DNA of 64,000 nt, from positions 62,001 through 126,000 of the forward strand of contig CAKPKJ010000005.1 of the NCBI GenBank assembly GCA_934167445.1, written 5' to 3'. Below are positions 34,474-43,814 of the stretch, piece by piece (position 1 is the first letter of the stretch; each line of letters opens with the position of its first letter). The stretch comes from an uncultured Clostridia bacterium. Its GTDB lineage: Bacteria; Bacillota; Clostridia; TANB77; CAG-508. Made by a program: the position numbers and the translations under genes. The notes beneath the pieces were generated by a model, which saw only the letters and a list, made by a program, of their open reading frames with translations, did no database searches and was not told the origin of the DNA.

Positions 34474-37400
34474 CTTCATCACCTTTTTCTTTCATTCCTA
34501 AAAGTTTAACCAATTGTACAGTTCCTTGTTTTACTGCATATCCAAAACTACTTCCGCAGTTTGGTTCAATTTCTTTTCTTTCAGCATTTATTGTTAATGA
34601 ATATTGTGTGTCTATACCATTTCCTATCCATATACCATTGTCTTTAGCAACATATGTTTTATACCATTCGTCATATTCATGATTTTTTAATTTATTGACA
34701 TTTTCAACTATAATAACATTTGTTCTTTTGTTGCTTTCCATTTTATTAAGCATATCTGCAAATTTAATTTGTGCAGTAGTAAGCTCTGCTAGGAATCTTT
34801 CAATTCCAATTATTACTACCATTGTTTCTTTGTCCTCATTTTGCATATTATTCATTAGTTCGATTAATTTTTCACCTACGTTTTCTTCTTCTGAAGAAAT
34901 CATATTATCAATATCAAAGATGCATACTTGAACATTTTTTATTAATTCTAGTTCTTCTAATAAGTTTTTAGCTAATTGTACTATTGCATCCATATCCCTA
35001 GAAGTTATAATATTTACTAAATTCTTTTTAAAGTCATATCCACATACTTTTAGGTCATTTTTAGTTATTCCAATTGGCACAAAAGACAAGCTTTTCAAGT
35101 ATTTTTTAACATCTTGCAATCTTACTTTATCTGGCAATATTGGTATTGCTGGTGCTTTTGGCATTTTTTGCTTTTTAATTTGTTCTATTTGGTCTTTTAT
35201 TTTTGTTGTATATTCTTCTGCTTCACATATTTTGGCTGTTTGAAATTCATATACTTCTCCATCTTCATCAATTAATCCTCTTCCAAACAAATGTGATGGA
35301 CGTTTTTTCTTTACTTTTTCAAATACATTGTAATAGTCGTTTTCATCATTCATTTGTAAAGCTACTTTTTGCTTAAAGTTTTGTGTCAAACGATATCTTA
35401 AACTATTATATAATGTGACAGAGAAAACAAATACAACTCCACATTTAGCCCCATCTCTAGTTAATGCTAATATTATATCTTCATACTTGTCTTGGTATAT
35501 TTCCGCAAATGAATCATAATTGTTAAGTATTACTGTAACTACTGGCATTGGTTCTTTAGCTGTTTTTAAGTATAAATTATAATCACCATTATAATCTGTT
35601 AATTTTTCTTTTCTTTCTTTTATTATTCTCTGTAGCATTGCAAAAAATCTCGTGATTTTTTCTGTTTCTGTTACAAATACTACATCTCCAACTTGTGGAG
35701 CATCTCTATATATTTTTAATGCCTCTGTTCCAAAATCTAATATATATAAATTGATTTCATCTGTAGTGTGTGTTGAAATTAAATCATATATCATTGTACT
35801 TAATAATGTTTCTTTTCCACTTTCTGCATTTCCATAGACAACTGTATTTCCTCCGTTATTTATATCTATTGTTTTTACTCCTTGACGTTGATTATACGGA
35901 TCATCAAATTCACCTATAACTGGTTCTATTTTTCTATTTTCTGTTTCAATATTATATTTACGTCTTAATTCACTTACATATATATTTTCTGGTATAGCTG
36001 GTAGCCATAGATTTTCTGATTTAATTTTTCTTTCTTTAGCAATGTTAGCCATATATTTTAATATACTTGTTAATTGTTCACCCTGAGTATTTACAATTTT
36101 TTGTTGTTCATCATCAACTTGTTTTATTATAGTTCCTATGTTTGAAATAACAGCTACTGAATTATCAACCTTTTTCTCTGTTAAATCTGTTGGAATATAT
36201 GGAGCTCCTGCATATGCTGATTGTCCTAATACAAAGTATTCATCATTTCCAACTTGTAAATAAAATTGTCCAACTCTTTTTAAGTTTGCTGCATCTGGTC
36301 TTTTAATAACATCTGTGCTGTCTCCCTTGTCTTGTACTTTCAAGCAAACTGCAAATTTACTGTTACTACGTATTTGGTCATTTACTATTCCTGCTGGTTT
36401 TTGAGTTGCCAAAATCAAGTGAACTCCTAAACTACGTCCAATTCTTGAAACACTCATAAGTTCATCCATAAATTCTTGTTGTTGTTGTTTCAATTCTGCG
36501 AATTCGTCACATATTATTAATAAGTGTGGAATTGGTTTTTTTACTATTCCTGCATGATACATCTTTTGATATTTATATATGTCTATTGTTCCTTCATCGG
36601 TTAGGTTTCTTGCTTCATTAAAAGCAACCTGTCTTCTTCTCAACTCACTTTGTATAGAAACTAATGAACGTTGCAATCCTATTGTGTCTATATTTGTAAT
36701 TGTTCCTACTAAATGCGGTAATTTTACTTTTGCATTGTCAAAAGCTCCTGCTAGTCCACCACCTTTGTAGTCTATTAGTATAAATGCTACATCATCTGGG
36801 TGGTAATTAATTGCTAATGATAGTATATATGTAATAATAAATTCACTCTTTCCAGAACCTGTACTTCCGGCAATTAATCCATGTGGTCCATGATATTTTT
36901 CGTGTATATCTAGTACTATTGGCATTCCATAACTATCAATACCAATTGGTGCTTTTAAAGATAATGTTGGATTATTTTTATTCCATCTTTCAAATATGTT
37001 AAGTTGTTCTATTTTTCCAACATCATACATTTCTAAAAATGTATAACTTGATGGTAATGCAGTTGTTCCTGATTGGGTATATCTTATTGGAATATTAGAT
37101 ATTACTTGGCAAATTTTCTCAAAGAAAAATGTTGCAGAGTTATCTAGTGCAATATGTCTTTGAGTATTTGCCGTTGTAATTTCATTTTCAAATAATGTTC
37201 CCATTTGATTATTTTTATCAATACTTATAAATGTTTTACATTCATTTGGTAATTGCATCATATCATCTGTAATACACAAAATGCTAAATCCTATATTTGT
37301 TTTTAGTTTCAATATTTCTGTTATTATTTTTAGATTTTCCACCCTTTTATAATCATTTGTAATAATCAAATAATATGGTGAAAATGACTTGTAATCAATA

Positions 37401-39070
37401 TCTCTTTCTTGTTGTTCTAATCTTTCTTGTAATTCCTCTTCTAAATATTTTGAAACTTCATTCATTTCGTCCATATCATATGTAAAAAATCTTATCTGTT
37501 TCGCATTGTCCCATACGTGTGGTAGCATTTTTACATATTCTAAGTTTTCGTTTTTTTCCTCTTTTAGAAAAAATACTAATTTTAAATCCTCATAACTTTG
37601 GAATGTAATTAGTTGGATAATTAAACTTTGAATAAATTTTTCCGCTTTCTCATTTTTCTTTGTTATTAATGCTAACACATTCTTTTCTACTAGGGAAACT
37701 GATATTGGAGCCGCTTTTAGTAATTTTGAATTTTTTACTATATTGTCTAATATTTCTATTAAATTATCATCATCCATTGTGAATTGTTCTTCTGGATAAT
37801 TTATATCTAATTTTAATGGGATATCGCCTATTCCTAATCTTACTGTTAAAAAATCATAGTCATCTATTTTTCTTTCCCACAATTTTGCCCCTTTATGCAA
37901 AATTATATCAGTACATTCTTCTGGAGATGGATAATTTTCAAATAATATTTTTCTTTGATCAGACATAATTTTGTTTATTTGTTCACTTTTATTTTCTAGA
38001 TATTCTTTGTATTTTGTCTGTCTTTTTTCTTCATATCTCTTTTTCTTGTTTTTATTATATCTAACTGTTAATATTGGGAATAAAATCATTGCAATTAACA
38101 TTGCTCCAGCTGTGATTAACTGTACTACCATTTGCTTGCTAGATGTTGTTCCATTTACTTTTCCATCAATTGCATTAAAAATTGAGGCAAACATCATAAC
38201 TCCCATTGTTAGTGACGAACCTATTGCTAATATAGCTGGCATTTCCTCTTTATCTTGTATATGTGGGGGTGCATCTATTTTCATTTTTTCGGTTTCTATT
38301 ATATTAGTAATTCTTGGTGCTCTTGAAAAATATTCATCTTCTTTATATAAATCTTCAAAATTTGTTTCTTCATTGTTTGCTTCTTGCCTTAGAGTTGGTA
38401 ATTCACTATTGGCTACTAAATTTTCTTTTTTACACAAGACATTGTTGTTAGGTTCGTTTATAAATAAACTTTTTCCCATTATAATAATTTTTAATCCCAT
38501 TATGAATATGGTATCTCCATTTGTTAATATATGACCATTTTTTCCAACCGGCATATTGTTCACAAATGTTCCTAGGCATTCATCATAATTTTCTAAAACC
38601 ATTCTTCCATTTACATTATAAATTTTTGCATGTAAGTTAGCTACCATTTTATTGTTATATAAAATTTGGCTTTTTACACTTCTTCCTATGCAAATTTCTT
38701 CATTTTTTACGATATCATGACGTAAAAAAGTATTATCATAACTTGGAGAGCAAAACATTATAAATACTTCTCGCGTATTACGTATATACACATAATACAT
38801 CTCATTTTCTTTCAATATTGCTGCTCTTTCAGATTTCACTTTTCCTATATCTGTTATTTTTAGGTTGTTTATGTCTGCTTCAATATATTTCATATTTATG
38901 ACTTCAACATAATTATTGTTTACTACCTGCCACTCGTTGTTATTTCCTTCAATGTTTACTAGTTTTCTGCCTTTTTCTCCTTTTTGCTCAGTTATCCAAT
39001 AATTACCGGTAATTTGTTTTGGCAGATTTAAATTATACATAATGTTTTTGCCTATTAGTGAAACTATCAT
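34466..39070 (-). CDS. essC: EssC, FtsK/SpoIIIE-type T7SS ATPase
   Basis: The motor of type VII secretion, membrane-anchored. The N-terminus carries FHA-like domains (about 120-200, EEICIGRSVKSQILYNN). Two membrane segments lie around 280-335. ATPase domain 1 has Walker A GLIAGSTGSGKSEFI (about 733) and Walker B LLIICDEFAEL (about 853). Domain 2 has an altered Walker A, VVYGNAESGKETLL (about 1080), with Glu where Ser/Thr normally follows the Lys. A third, degenerate domain has no P-loop and ends in an acidic tail. 1,534 residues, near the usual length. GAGGAGGTG precedes the ATG. Confidence 0.94.
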   Translation of the reverse strand: MIVSLIGKNIMYNLNLPKQITGNYWITEQKGEKGRKLVNIEGNNNEWQVVNNNYVEVINMKYIEADINNLKITDIGKVKSERAAILKENEMYYVYIRNTREVFIMFCSPSYDNTFLRHDIVKNEEICIGRSVKSQILYNNKMVANLHAKIYNVNGRMVLENYDECLGTFVNNMPVGKNGHILTNGDTIFIMGLKIIIMGKSLFINEPNNNVLCKKENLVANSELPTLRQEANNEETNFEDLYKEDEYFSRAPRITNIIETEKMKIDAPPHIQDKEEMPAILAIGSSLTMGVMMFASIFNAIDGKVNGTTSSKQMVVQLITAGAMLIAMILFPILTVRYNKNKKKRYEEKRQTKYKEYLENKSEQINKIMSDQRKILFENYPSPEECTDIILHKGAKLWERKIDDYDFLTVRLGIGDIPLKLDINYPEEQFTMDDDNLIEILDNIVKNSKLLKAAPISVSLVEKNVLALITKKNEKAEKFIQSLIIQLITFQSYEDLKLVFFLKEEKNENLEYVKMLPHVWDNAKQIRFFTYDMDEMNEVSKYLEEELQERLEQQERDIDYKSFSPYYLIITNDYKRVENLKIITEILKLKTNIGFSILCITDDMMQLPNECKTFISIDKNNQMGTLFENEITTANTQRHIALDNSATFFFEKICQVISNIPIRYTQSGTTALPSSYTFLEMYDVGKIEQLNIFERWNKNNPTLSLKAPIGIDSYGMPIVLDIHEKYHGPHGLIAGSTGSGKSEFIITYILSLAINYHPDDVAFILIDYKGGGLAGAFDNAKVKLPHLVGTITNIDTIGLQRSLVSIQSELRRRQVAFNEARNLTDEGTIDIYKYQKMYHAGIVKKPIPHLLIICDEFAELKQQQQEFMDELMSVSRIGRSLGVHLILATQKPAGIVNDQIRSNSKFAVCLKVQDKGDSTDVIKRPDAANLKRVGQFYLQVGNDEYFVLGQSAYAGAPYIPTDLTEKKVDNSVAVISNIGTIIKQVDDEQQKIVNTQGEQLTSILKYMANIAKERKIKSENLWLPAIPENIYVSELRRKYNIETENRKIEPVIGEFDDPYNQRQGVKTIDINNGGNTVVYGNAESGKETLLSTMIYDLISTHTTDEINLYILDFGTEALKIYRDAPQVGDVVFVTETEKITRFFAMLQRIIKERKEKLTDYNGDYNLYLKTAKEPMPVVTVILNNYDSFAEIYQDKYEDIILALTRDGAKCGVVFVFSVTLYNSLRYRLTQNFKQKVALQMNDENDYYNVFEKVKKKRPSHLFGRGLIDEDGEVYEFQTAKICEAEEYTTKIKDQIEQIKKQKMPKAPAIPILPDKVRLQDVKKYLKSLSFVPIGITKNDLKVCGYDFKKNLVNIITSRDMDAIVQLAKNLLEELELIKNVQVCIFDIDNMISSEEENVGEKLIELMNNMQNEDKETMVVIIGIERFLAELTTAQIKFADMLNKMESNKRTNVIIVENVNKLKNHEYDEWYKTYVAKDNGIWIGNGIDTQYSLTINAERKEIEPNCGSSFGYAVKQGTVQLVKLLGMKEKGDEDE

Positions 39071-39129
39071 TTTTTCACCTCCTCTTTTGTTTTTTATTTT
39101 TTGTTATTATCTATTTGTGCTTTTATCAT

Positions 39130-39855
39130 TTATCTTTCTTCCTCTTGTTCTTCTCTTTGTTTGCTTTGGTCTTTTACTATTACACTATTATCTGTATATT
39201 TAAAAGCTGTTACTTCTGTTTTTAATTTTCCTTTAGATTCTTCTTGTACTTGTTCTAGCATTTCTTGTAAATAATCTTCTCTTTTACAATATTGTTCAAA
39301 CCATTCATCATCACTTTGTCCAGCTTGTTCATAAGTATCATATCTTGCTCCAATGACTACAGAGTCGCTGTTTGCAAAGAATTTACCATTTAGTGGTCCA
39401 AAAGAAACTCTATATTTTCCTTCTACATTTGGCACTTCTTCCGTTATTACCTTTTGGTATGTATTTTCTATTAGTTTTTTCGTTTCTTCATCTAATTTTA
39501 GATTTTCTTCTTTGCTTCTACTTCTTATAACTTCAGCTTCTTGCTTAGTTAGGTGTTCCAAATACAAATTATTTCTAATATAAAAATATTTTAGTTCAGG
39601 GCTTGAAAAATATTGATATATATCCATTTGGGGTTCTTTTGTTGGAATAAAGTCCAATTCACTTTCAGCTAATTTTTTGTCATATTCTTTTAAATTAAGT
39701 TTATCTATCATATATTCAGTAAATAATTTTCTATATGTATTATAGAATTCCATATATTCTTTTTGAACATTTAATGGCTGTTTACTTATTTCTACTCCAC
39801 TATTATTAGGATTTTGTGTTTGTAATTCTTCCAAATTTATTTTTTTACATTCCAT
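39130..39855 (-). CDS. T7SS operon protein of unknown function
   Basis: 241 residues, soluble, no membrane segment or signal peptide. Helical N-terminal half (EYMEFYNTYRKLFTEYMIDK) and a charged middle, then a short mixed region (KYRVSFGPLNGKFFANSDS) and a Lys/Glu-rich tail. I do not recognise it. It starts 13 bases after the 978-residue effector-like gene (AAGGAG site) and precedes essC. Position allows three readings: an immunity or chaperone protein for the effector, an adaptor to EssC, or a replacement for EssB. Nothing in the sequence decides between them. Confidence 0.6.
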   Translation of the reverse strand: MECKKINLEELQTQNPNNSGVEISKQPLNVQKEYMEFYNTYRKLFTEYMIDKLNLKEYDKKLAESELDFIPTKEPQMDIYQYFSSPELKYFYIRNNLYLEHLTKQEAEVIRSRSKEENLKLDEETKKLIENTYQKVITEEVPNVEGKYRVSFGPLNGKFFANSDSVVIGARYDTYEQAGQSDDEWFEQYCKREDYLQEMLEQVQEESKGKLKTEVTAFKYTDNSVIVKDQSKQREEQEEER

Positions 39856-39868
39856 AATTTTTATCTCC

Positions 39869-42805
39869 TTAACTTACATTTATGTCTCTTACCACTAGTG
39901 TTCCATTATGTTTTCCTGCAAGGTCTTCAAATCTAACTAATGCTTTCTTTCCCCAAGTTTCTACCAGTACACCTTCATCTGTTGTTCCTAGTACTTTGGT
40001 AATATGACAAGCGTGATCGTCACCTGACCTAAGTACAACGCTTGGTGAACCATCAGTATATATAAATGTTATCGGTCCTTCTATAGTTTCAGTTAATAAA
40101 CTTACTTCTTTTCCTTCTCCTGTTGATTTATTTATTTGATATATTATATCTGTTTTTGTTAGTGTTGATGTGCTTATGTTTTTTTGTTTAAAACTAACAT
40201 TTTCAAATTTAGTTTTTAGATAACTTTCAAAGATTGGTTTATACTCCATTGGTTTTTGTCCTGGGTGCTTTATTCCTTCATCATCTATATATTCACCATA
40301 ATGTGTACCAATTTTTCTAGAAAAAACAATTGTTCCGTCTGGCTCTCTTTTAAATATCATTCCTCCATTTTCTTCAAGATTTGTAGTTACATACATATCA
40401 AAAAGCATTTTTTCTTGGTTTATTTTTATTCCATTTGCTGTTTGCTCATATAATGGAAAACCAAATGCTTTTTCAAAATCTTGTGGTCTGTATTTAAACA
40501 CATCTATCAATGTGTTACAAGCATCTGCATATGAACAAACCCCTGGATTTGTTAAGCCTCTTTCTCCTACTATATCGTTTTCTATTGTATCTGTAATTAC
40601 TGTAGCTGTTTGTTTATTGATTTTATATCTTTTAGTTAGATCATTTATAAGATTATGATATTCTACACTATTTTTTTTCAAACTTTTAAAAATACCTTGG
40701 TCAACACCATATGTTCCAGTAGCATTTTGTGCTTTTGAAAGAAAATCTGAATAATCATTTAATTTTTTTACTCCTAATGCTTGTATGTTAATGTCTTTAT
40801 AGTGGCCAATATCTTCTAATGAAATTTCTCCTTTAAAATATTTTTCTGCAAGACTATTTTTTACTTGCTTTGCGGTATTTTCGTCTAACCCTTCTATTAG
40901 ATTTTTTTGGTTTTCTTCTATAACATCTTCTAGATTCTCTATTTTCATTTTTACAGAGTCACTAATTTCATTAGCACTTTTTCCATATAAATGCTCTTTG
41001 ATATTATTTATTGAATCAGTTCTGTTTTTCATATATGTTCCATATGATTTGTCAAATCCTTTTATATCATTTAATGATATGTCCCCATTAACATATTTTC
41101 TTATAATTTCATTTTTCACATTCTTAGCTGTATTTTTATCTAGTCCTTCTAACACATCTGTTTCATATATGGCATCAATTCCTTCTTTTATCTTTACCTT
41201 GACCTTATCATTAATTTCTCCTTTATTTTTTCCAAACAAGTAATCATTTGCATCTTGTACAGATGAAAGTTTTTCAAATTGTTTATGTACATTAAGACCT
41301 TCACTTGCTGCTGATCCAAAAAATCCTATTAATCCATTTAATTTAACAGATTGCCATCCACCTTGTTTTTCAAATGCTTTTTGGTAATCTTCTTCATATG
41401 CTATTGAATCAACAAATGCTCGATATGGCGTATCTGCTATACTAATTAAAGTATCTGCTCCTACTCTAACACTCGAATTTGTTAAGGCATTACCTGAAAT
41501 TTTCCATCCTGCTATTTTTCCACCAATATAATATTGTAGTCCTTCCCAAGTTCCAGTTGCTACTCCAACCCCAAGTCCTTTCACTAGATTTTCTACTGTT
41601 TTCCAGTCATCTGGCATCTCTTTTATTTTTTTTATTTGGTCAAATTCTTCTTTGCTTATTTTTCCATTTTTATAGTCACTTTTTATTTCCTTCCATTGAG
41701 AAGGAGTTAATTTTCGTATTTGAACTAATGTATCATATTGATCTTTGCTAATTTCTCCTTTTTTATATAATTCCTTTACATTTTCCCATGAAGATTCCCT
41801 CTTGTTTTGCCAATAAGCTCCTGTTCCATTTCCTACTCCTGCTGTTCCTGCTATCATTCCCATAATAGCCCCTGGAGCAATTGCAACATCGGCTAATCCA
41901 GCAGTAAAGAAAGATACTGCTACTATCGCTGCTGCAGGTGCTAGTCCTGATATTACATTCATAAGTAATGAATCTGATTTTGCAAAATCCCATGCGTTTT
42001 CATCTAACCATTTTCCTATAGCATTATTTTTATAAAAATCTGCAAATGCGTTTTCAACATGACTTTCTGAGACAAAACCCATTGTTCCTTTCCACATTTT
42101 CGCAGTTATAGATTCCCAATTAGATGTGTTTCCTCCAATTGCTGCTGCAGCATACGTTACACCATCTGCAATTCCTGTAAATACACTTCCTGCTCCTGTT
42201 CCAACAAGTGCAAGGGCTTTAATTATTCCTTCTCCAAGTTGTCCAATTCCTTTTACAGCACTAATTACAGTATTTCCTGCTGATGCAGCAGTTGCTTTAA
42301 TTACTCCTCCTATTGGTTTTAAAACATTTTTATATACACAATTCCAACCTTTTATTGCAATTTTTCCACCTGTTTGAGCCATTTGGTTAACATTCCTCAT
42401 AAATTTAGAAAAATTTACAGCAGAATTAGTTATTAATTTTTTAAAATAATTTTTAGATTTTCCTAAATATTTCTTAGCTTCTGTACCAGCTGTTGAAAAC
42501 ATACCACCAAAAAAATTATAAGCACCAGTTGCAGCTCCACCAATTTCGTCCAACAAGCCCATATTCTTGTCTTCGATACCTGTTATTTGATTTACTAAAC
42601 TAGTTATCCCTTTTTTGGTACTTTTTACTCTATGACAAATATTATCTATTTCACTTGGAATACTTCTTAATCTTCCATATTCCCAGAAATCAACAGGTAT
42701 AGATATGGCAGACACAATGTCTTTTGCTGTTGATAAATAATTTGTTGCTCGTGTCATTGCTGGCACAACATTTCTTTCTATTTCTGTTGAGTCGAATTTA
42801 AACAT
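39869..42805 (-). CDS. Large T7SS effector-like protein with putative papain-like C-terminus
   Basis: 978 residues. N-terminal helical domain (1-90) resembles that of the 482-residue protein of this operon. Residues 90-330 are Gly/Ala-rich with membrane-compatible stretches (SGLAPAAAIVAVSFFTAGLA). Two 30-residue repeats (YKKGEISKDQYDTL; YKNGKISKEEFDQI) and two 70-residue repeats (EGLDKNTAKNVKNEI; EGLDENTAKQVKNSL) follow. The C-terminus has NPGVCSYADACNTL (Cys about 757), DDHACHITKV (His about 931) and VETWGKKALV, arranged Cys-His-polar/Trp-Gly as in clan CA cysteine peptidases. No classical LXG or signal peptide. AAAGGAGGAG precedes the ATG. It could be a toxin or a self-processing or surface protein. 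Confidence 0.72.
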   Translation of the reverse strand: MFKFDSTEIERNVVPAMTRATNYLSTAKDIVSAISIPVDFWEYGRLRSIPSEIDNICHRVKSTKKGITSLVNQITGIEDKNMGLLDEIGGAATGAYNFFGGMFSTAGTEAKKYLGKSKNYFKKLITNSAVNFSKFMRNVNQMAQTGGKIAIKGWNCVYKNVLKPIGGVIKATAASAGNTVISAVKGIGQLGEGIIKALALVGTGAGSVFTGIADGVTYAAAAIGGNTSNWESITAKMWKGTMGFVSESHVENAFADFYKNNAIGKWLDENAWDFAKSDSLLMNVISGLAPAAAIVAVSFFTAGLADVAIAPGAIMGMIAGTAGVGNGTGAYWQNKRESSWENVKELYKKGEISKDQYDTLVQIRKLTPSQWKEIKSDYKNGKISKEEFDQIKKIKEMPDDWKTVENLVKGLGVGVATGTWEGLQYYIGGKIAGWKISGNALTNSSVRVGADTLISIADTPYRAFVDSIAYEEDYQKAFEKQGGWQSVKLNGLIGFFGSAASEGLNVHKQFEKLSSVQDANDYLFGKNKGEINDKVKVKIKEGIDAIYETDVLEGLDKNTAKNVKNEIIRKYVNGDISLNDIKGFDKSYGTYMKNRTDSINNIKEHLYGKSANEISDSVKMKIENLEDVIEENQKNLIEGLDENTAKQVKNSLAEKYFKGEISLEDIGHYKDINIQALGVKKLNDYSDFLSKAQNATGTYGVDQGIFKSLKKNSVEYHNLINDLTKRYKINKQTATVITDTIENDIVGERGLTNPGVCSYADACNTLIDVFKYRPQDFEKAFGFPLYEQTANGIKINQEKMLFDMYVTTNLEENGGMIFKREPDGTIVFSRKIGTHYGEYIDDEGIKHPGQKPMEYKPIFESYLKTKFENVSFKQKNISTSTLTKTDIIYQINKSTGEGKEVSLLTETIEGPITFIYTDGSPSVVLRSGDDHACHITKVLGTTDEGVLVETWGKKALVRFEDLAGKHNGTLVVRDINVS

Positions 42806-42827
42806 TTTCTCCTCCTTTGTGTTTTAA

Positions 42828-43139
42828 TTATTTTAATGCTTCTTTTGTTTGTTCTATTAATTCCTTTAATTTTTTCTTGAATTCTTTTTCTTCTTCATCT
42901 TCTGCTAAACCTAAGTGATAAACTTTTTCTATTTGATTGTGATCAAATAAACAAGTTTCGTCAGAAGATAAAAAACCTTCAGGATACATACATCCACTGT
43001 AGTCCCACATTTTTAAATTTTCATTATTTTCTACAGCACAAAATCCTGTAATCATAACTCTTTTTGTTCCATTTTTTAACATTACCACCGTACCAATTGG
43101 TAAAAACTTCTCTCCTATTTCATTCATAATTAATTCCAT
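42828..43139 (-). CDS. DUF4176-like T7SS accessory protein
   Basis: 103 residues. The start FLPIGTVVMLKNGTKRVMITGF and the Asp/Tyr/Gly-rich middle (MWDYSGCMYPEGFL) match the DUF4176 family found in T7SS loci of streptococci and clostridia. Ends in a charged helix. Tandem AAAGG sites precede the ATG; the stop is 22 bases before the effector-like gene. DUF4176 proteins have been linked to effector export or stability, which suits its place immediately before the effector. Confidence 0.72.
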   Translation of the reverse strand: MELIMNEIGEKFLPIGTVVMLKNGTKRVMITGFCAVENNENLKMWDYSGCMYPEGFLSSDETCLFDHNQIEKVYHLGLAEDEEEKEFKKKLKELIEQTKEALK

Positions 43140-43223
43140 TCCTTTCCTTTCTATTTTGTTTTTAAAGTATACACAGTTTGAAATTTTTAATCTCTTTCAA
43201 ACTATTTTCCATCTTTTTTTATA

Positions 43224-43598
43224 TTAAATATCAGAATTTAATTTATTTCTTAAAGCATATATTTCGTCAGATGCTTTCTGCTTGTTAGCCTTTATTTCAC
43301 TTATTTTAGTTGAGCACTCAGCTGAAATTGAATTCAAACTACTAATTATACTAGATATTGAAGACTCCTCATTTTTCATCTCTTTGCTTTTGTCACTAAT
43401 ACTCTTTCCTTGACTTTTTGAAGTTAATGCAGTATTTGCACTTTCTATTTGTCCTTTAGCAGCATTTAATTCGGCAATAGCTCTGTTTATTTGATTTTGC
43501 ATTTGCCTATATTGATTCATTTCTATGTTTAGGCTATTTATTGTGTTCCCAAGTGCACAAAGTCTTAATTCAATTTTTCCTCTTTGGATTATATCCAT
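43224..43598 (-). CDS. Small helical T7SS-associated protein (DUF5082-like)
   Basis: 124 residues, all helix with a Ser/Lys-rich centre (SKSQGKSISDKSKEMKNEES) joining two helices, so it would form a helical hairpin of WXG100-like size but without a WXG turn. Resembles DUF5082-type partners encoded upstream of LXG effectors. It is the first gene of the operon, with a promoter 56 bases upstream and AAGGAAAGGT before the ATG. A targeting partner for the large effector is the likely role. Confidence 0.62.
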   Translation of the reverse strand: MDIIQRGKIELRLCALGNTINSLNIEMNQYRQMQNQINRAIAELNAAKGQIESANTALTSKSQGKSISDKSKEMKNEESSISSIISSLNSISAECSTKISEIKANKQKASDEIYALRNKLNSDI

Positions 43599-43653
43599 AT
43601 TTTTACCTTTCCTTTAACAATATTGTGTTTTATTTTATCATAATATCAATCAA

Positions 43654-43683
43654 ATTATATATTAGTATTTTATAAAAAGTCAA
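43654..43683 (-). promoter_or_regulatory. Promoter of the T7SS operon
   Basis: Minus strand: -35 TTGACT (43678-43683), 18-bp spacer, -10 TATAAT (43654-43659). No other strong promoter is visible within the nine genes, which are closely spaced. Confidence 0.72.
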
Positions 43684-43769
43684 CATTATATATGTTACAT
43701 TTTAATTACGTTTTTTAGCTATTTTTCAAGCCCTACGGATAGTGTGTTTTGCCATTGTTTACATATAGC

Positions 43770-43803
43770 AAAAAAATTAGAGCAATAATTATCTTGCCCT
43801 AAT
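43770..43803 (-). terminator. Terminator of topA
   Basis: ATTAGGGCAA pairs with TTGCTCTAAT on the minus strand, followed by six T residues, 12 bases after the topA stop. Confidence 0.82.
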
Positions 43804-43814
43804 CTTTTATTATT

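Noticed and set aside
37971..38534. 187-codon plus-strand frame opposite essC
   Set aside because: Antisense to the membrane segment of EssC, so hydrophobic by complement; no ribosome binding site or promoter.
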